Below, one piece after another: positions 6,783 through 7,712 of a DNA stretch of 7,712 nucleotides; the stretch's first letter is position 1, and every line of letters starts with the position of its first letter. The position numbers and the translations under genes are program-made. The stretch covers positions 1-7,712 of the forward strand of contig JAGCRJ010000030.1 of the NCBI GenBank assembly GCA_017964745.1, written 5' to 3'. The notes below the pieces were generated by a model, which saw only the letters and a program-made list of their open reading frames with translations, was not told the origin of the DNA and did no database searches. The stretch is from Lachnospiraceae bacterium (GTDB taxonomy: Bacteria; Bacillota; Clostridia; Lachnospirales; Lachnospiraceae).

Positions 6783-7712
6783 TCATCTTACGGAGAAGAG
6801 CATGTCGCCGTATGAAGGATAAGGCCAATCCTTTGATGATACGAGTGTTTCAGCCTCATCGACAGCTGCTCTGAGTTCTCCCATCTTGGGAAGAAGATCA
6901 TCTCTTATGGCAGCGCTCTCAGCGATGATATCCGAAGCATTTGCGAGGGATATGACTGCTTTTTCAACCTCTCCGGTCCTTTCATAGATCTGATCCGCAA
7001 GAACGGAAAGTCTGGAGATGACGGTTGTCTCATAGGAGCATGCGAGAGATCCCGTAACAGCTTTCTTTGCAGCGACCGTCTCGGAGAGCTTATCCGCATA
7101 TGCGGTGACTGCCGGAAGGACCTGTCTGTATGCCATGTCGATCATGGTGTTGGCCTCGATGCGAACCTGCTTGCAGTAATTCTCGAGCATGATCTCGCAT
7201 CTGGATTCGATCTCTTTTTCGGTGAACACACCGTGACCGGTAAGAACCTTGACATTCTTCTCATCGAGGATGTGAGGCATGCAGTCGGGAGTGGTCCTGT
7301 AGTTGCAAAGACCCCTTACCTCGGTTGCTTCCTTGACCCATGCATCGTCGTAGCCGTTTCCGTTAAAGAGGATCCTCTTGTGATCGGCGATGGTCTTCTT
7401 GATCATCTCGTGAAGGGTCTTCTCAAAGTCCTCTGCTCCCTCAAGTCTGTCAGCGTAAGTTTTGAGTGATTCTGCGACTACGGTGTTGAGCATGATGTTC
7501 GCACAGGCGATAGAGTTGGACGAACCGAGGCTTCTGAACTCGAACTTGTTGCCGGTAAATGCGAAGGGTGAAGTTCTGTTTCTGTCGGTGTTGTCTCTGG
7601 GGAATGCGGGAAGAACATCAACGCCGAGCTTCATGATCTTCTGCTCTGTTCCCTTGTAAGGAGTGTCGCTCTCGATGGCATCAAGGATTGCGCTGAGCTC
7701 ATCGCCGAGGAA
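6783..7712 (-). CDS. glnN: Type III glutamine synthetase, C-terminal 309 residues (5' end outside window)
   Basis: Glutamine synthetase joins ammonia to glutamate with ATP. The open frame runs to the right edge (first visible residues FLGDELSAILDA), so the internal ATG at 7634 is not the true start. The GSIII family is about 700 residues long and dodecameric, so more than half is missing upstream. Visible residues 40-60 hold the strongest signature: DNTDRNRTSPFAF followed by NKFEFR, with Arg46, Glu58 and Arg60 matching active-site residues of the wider family. Then come NIMLNTVVAE, FNGNGYDDAW, RTTPDCMPH and GVFTEKEIESR, and a helical, Ala- and Glu-rich C-terminal region ending WPYPSYGDMLFSVR, typical of GSIII. 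These motifs separate it from GlnA types I and II. Downstream is a hairpin and then pyrG. GSIII is common in Clostridia, Bacteroidetes and cyanobacteria. The symbol glnN follows usual GSIII naming; some annotations use glnA. Confidence 0.95.
   Translation of the reverse strand, partial: FLGDELSAILDAIESDTPYKGTEQKIMKLGVDVLPAFPRDNTDRNRTSPFAFTGNKFEFRSLGSSNSIACANIMLNTVVAESLKTYADRLEGAEDFEKTLHEMIKKTIADHKRILFNGNGYDDAWVKEATEVRGLCNYRTTPDCMPHILDEKNVKVLTGHGVFTEKEIESRCEIMLENYCKQVRIEANTMIDMAYRQVLPAVTAYADKLSETVAAKKAVTGSLACSYETTVISRLSVLADQIYERTGEVEKAVISLANASDIIAESAAIRDDLLPKMGELRAAVDEAETLVSSKDWPYPSYGDMLFSVR

Noticed and set aside
6764..6785. TAATTATATG on the minus strand as a possible -10 box for pyrG
   Set aside because: The best hexamer matches TATAAT at about four positions, and no TTGACA-like -35 lies at suitable spacing in the end of glnN. 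It would also place the hairpin directly at the transcript 5' end without the expected G-rich start.

Overview
The window is an almost completely coding stretch of a bacterial chromosome, with every gene on the minus strand. In transcription order (right to left) it holds the 3' part of a type III glutamine synthetase gene (glnN), an 88-bp spacer with a strong hairpin, and then a tightly packed run pyrG - purF - carA - carB. carB leaves the window at the left edge and glnN at the right edge. Only about 130 bases are non-coding.

The organism looks like an anaerobic Clostridia-type Firmicute, of the Lachnospiraceae or Oscillospiraceae sort. This is inferred from four things: the glutamine synthetase type, a Bacillus-type PurF with a short propeptide and four cysteines placed like iron-sulfur ligands, clear GGAGG-type ribosome binding sites, and a G+C content that looks close to half by eye. 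The species cannot be named from this sequence alone.

Layout: 6783-7712, C-terminal 309 residues of GlnN; 6695-6782, spacer with a candidate intrinsic terminator; 5087-6694, CTP synthase; 3673-5100, amidophosphoribosyltransferase, overlapping pyrG by 14 nt; 2585-3673, carbamoyl-phosphate synthase small subunit, sharing one base with the purF stop; 2540-2584, a 45-bp spacer; 1-2539, the first 846 residues of the carbamoyl-phosphate synthase large subunit.

The theme is glutamine nitrogen. GlnN makes glutamine. PyrG, PurF and the CarA-CarB pair each take its amide nitrogen for CTP synthesis, the first committed step of purine synthesis, and carbamoyl phosphate for pyrimidines and arginine. The genes are grouped by shared use of glutamine and not by pathway. 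All five reading frames are intact as far as they can be seen. I found no mobile element, CRISPR array, RNA gene or unknown protein, and nothing that supports a previously undescribed system.
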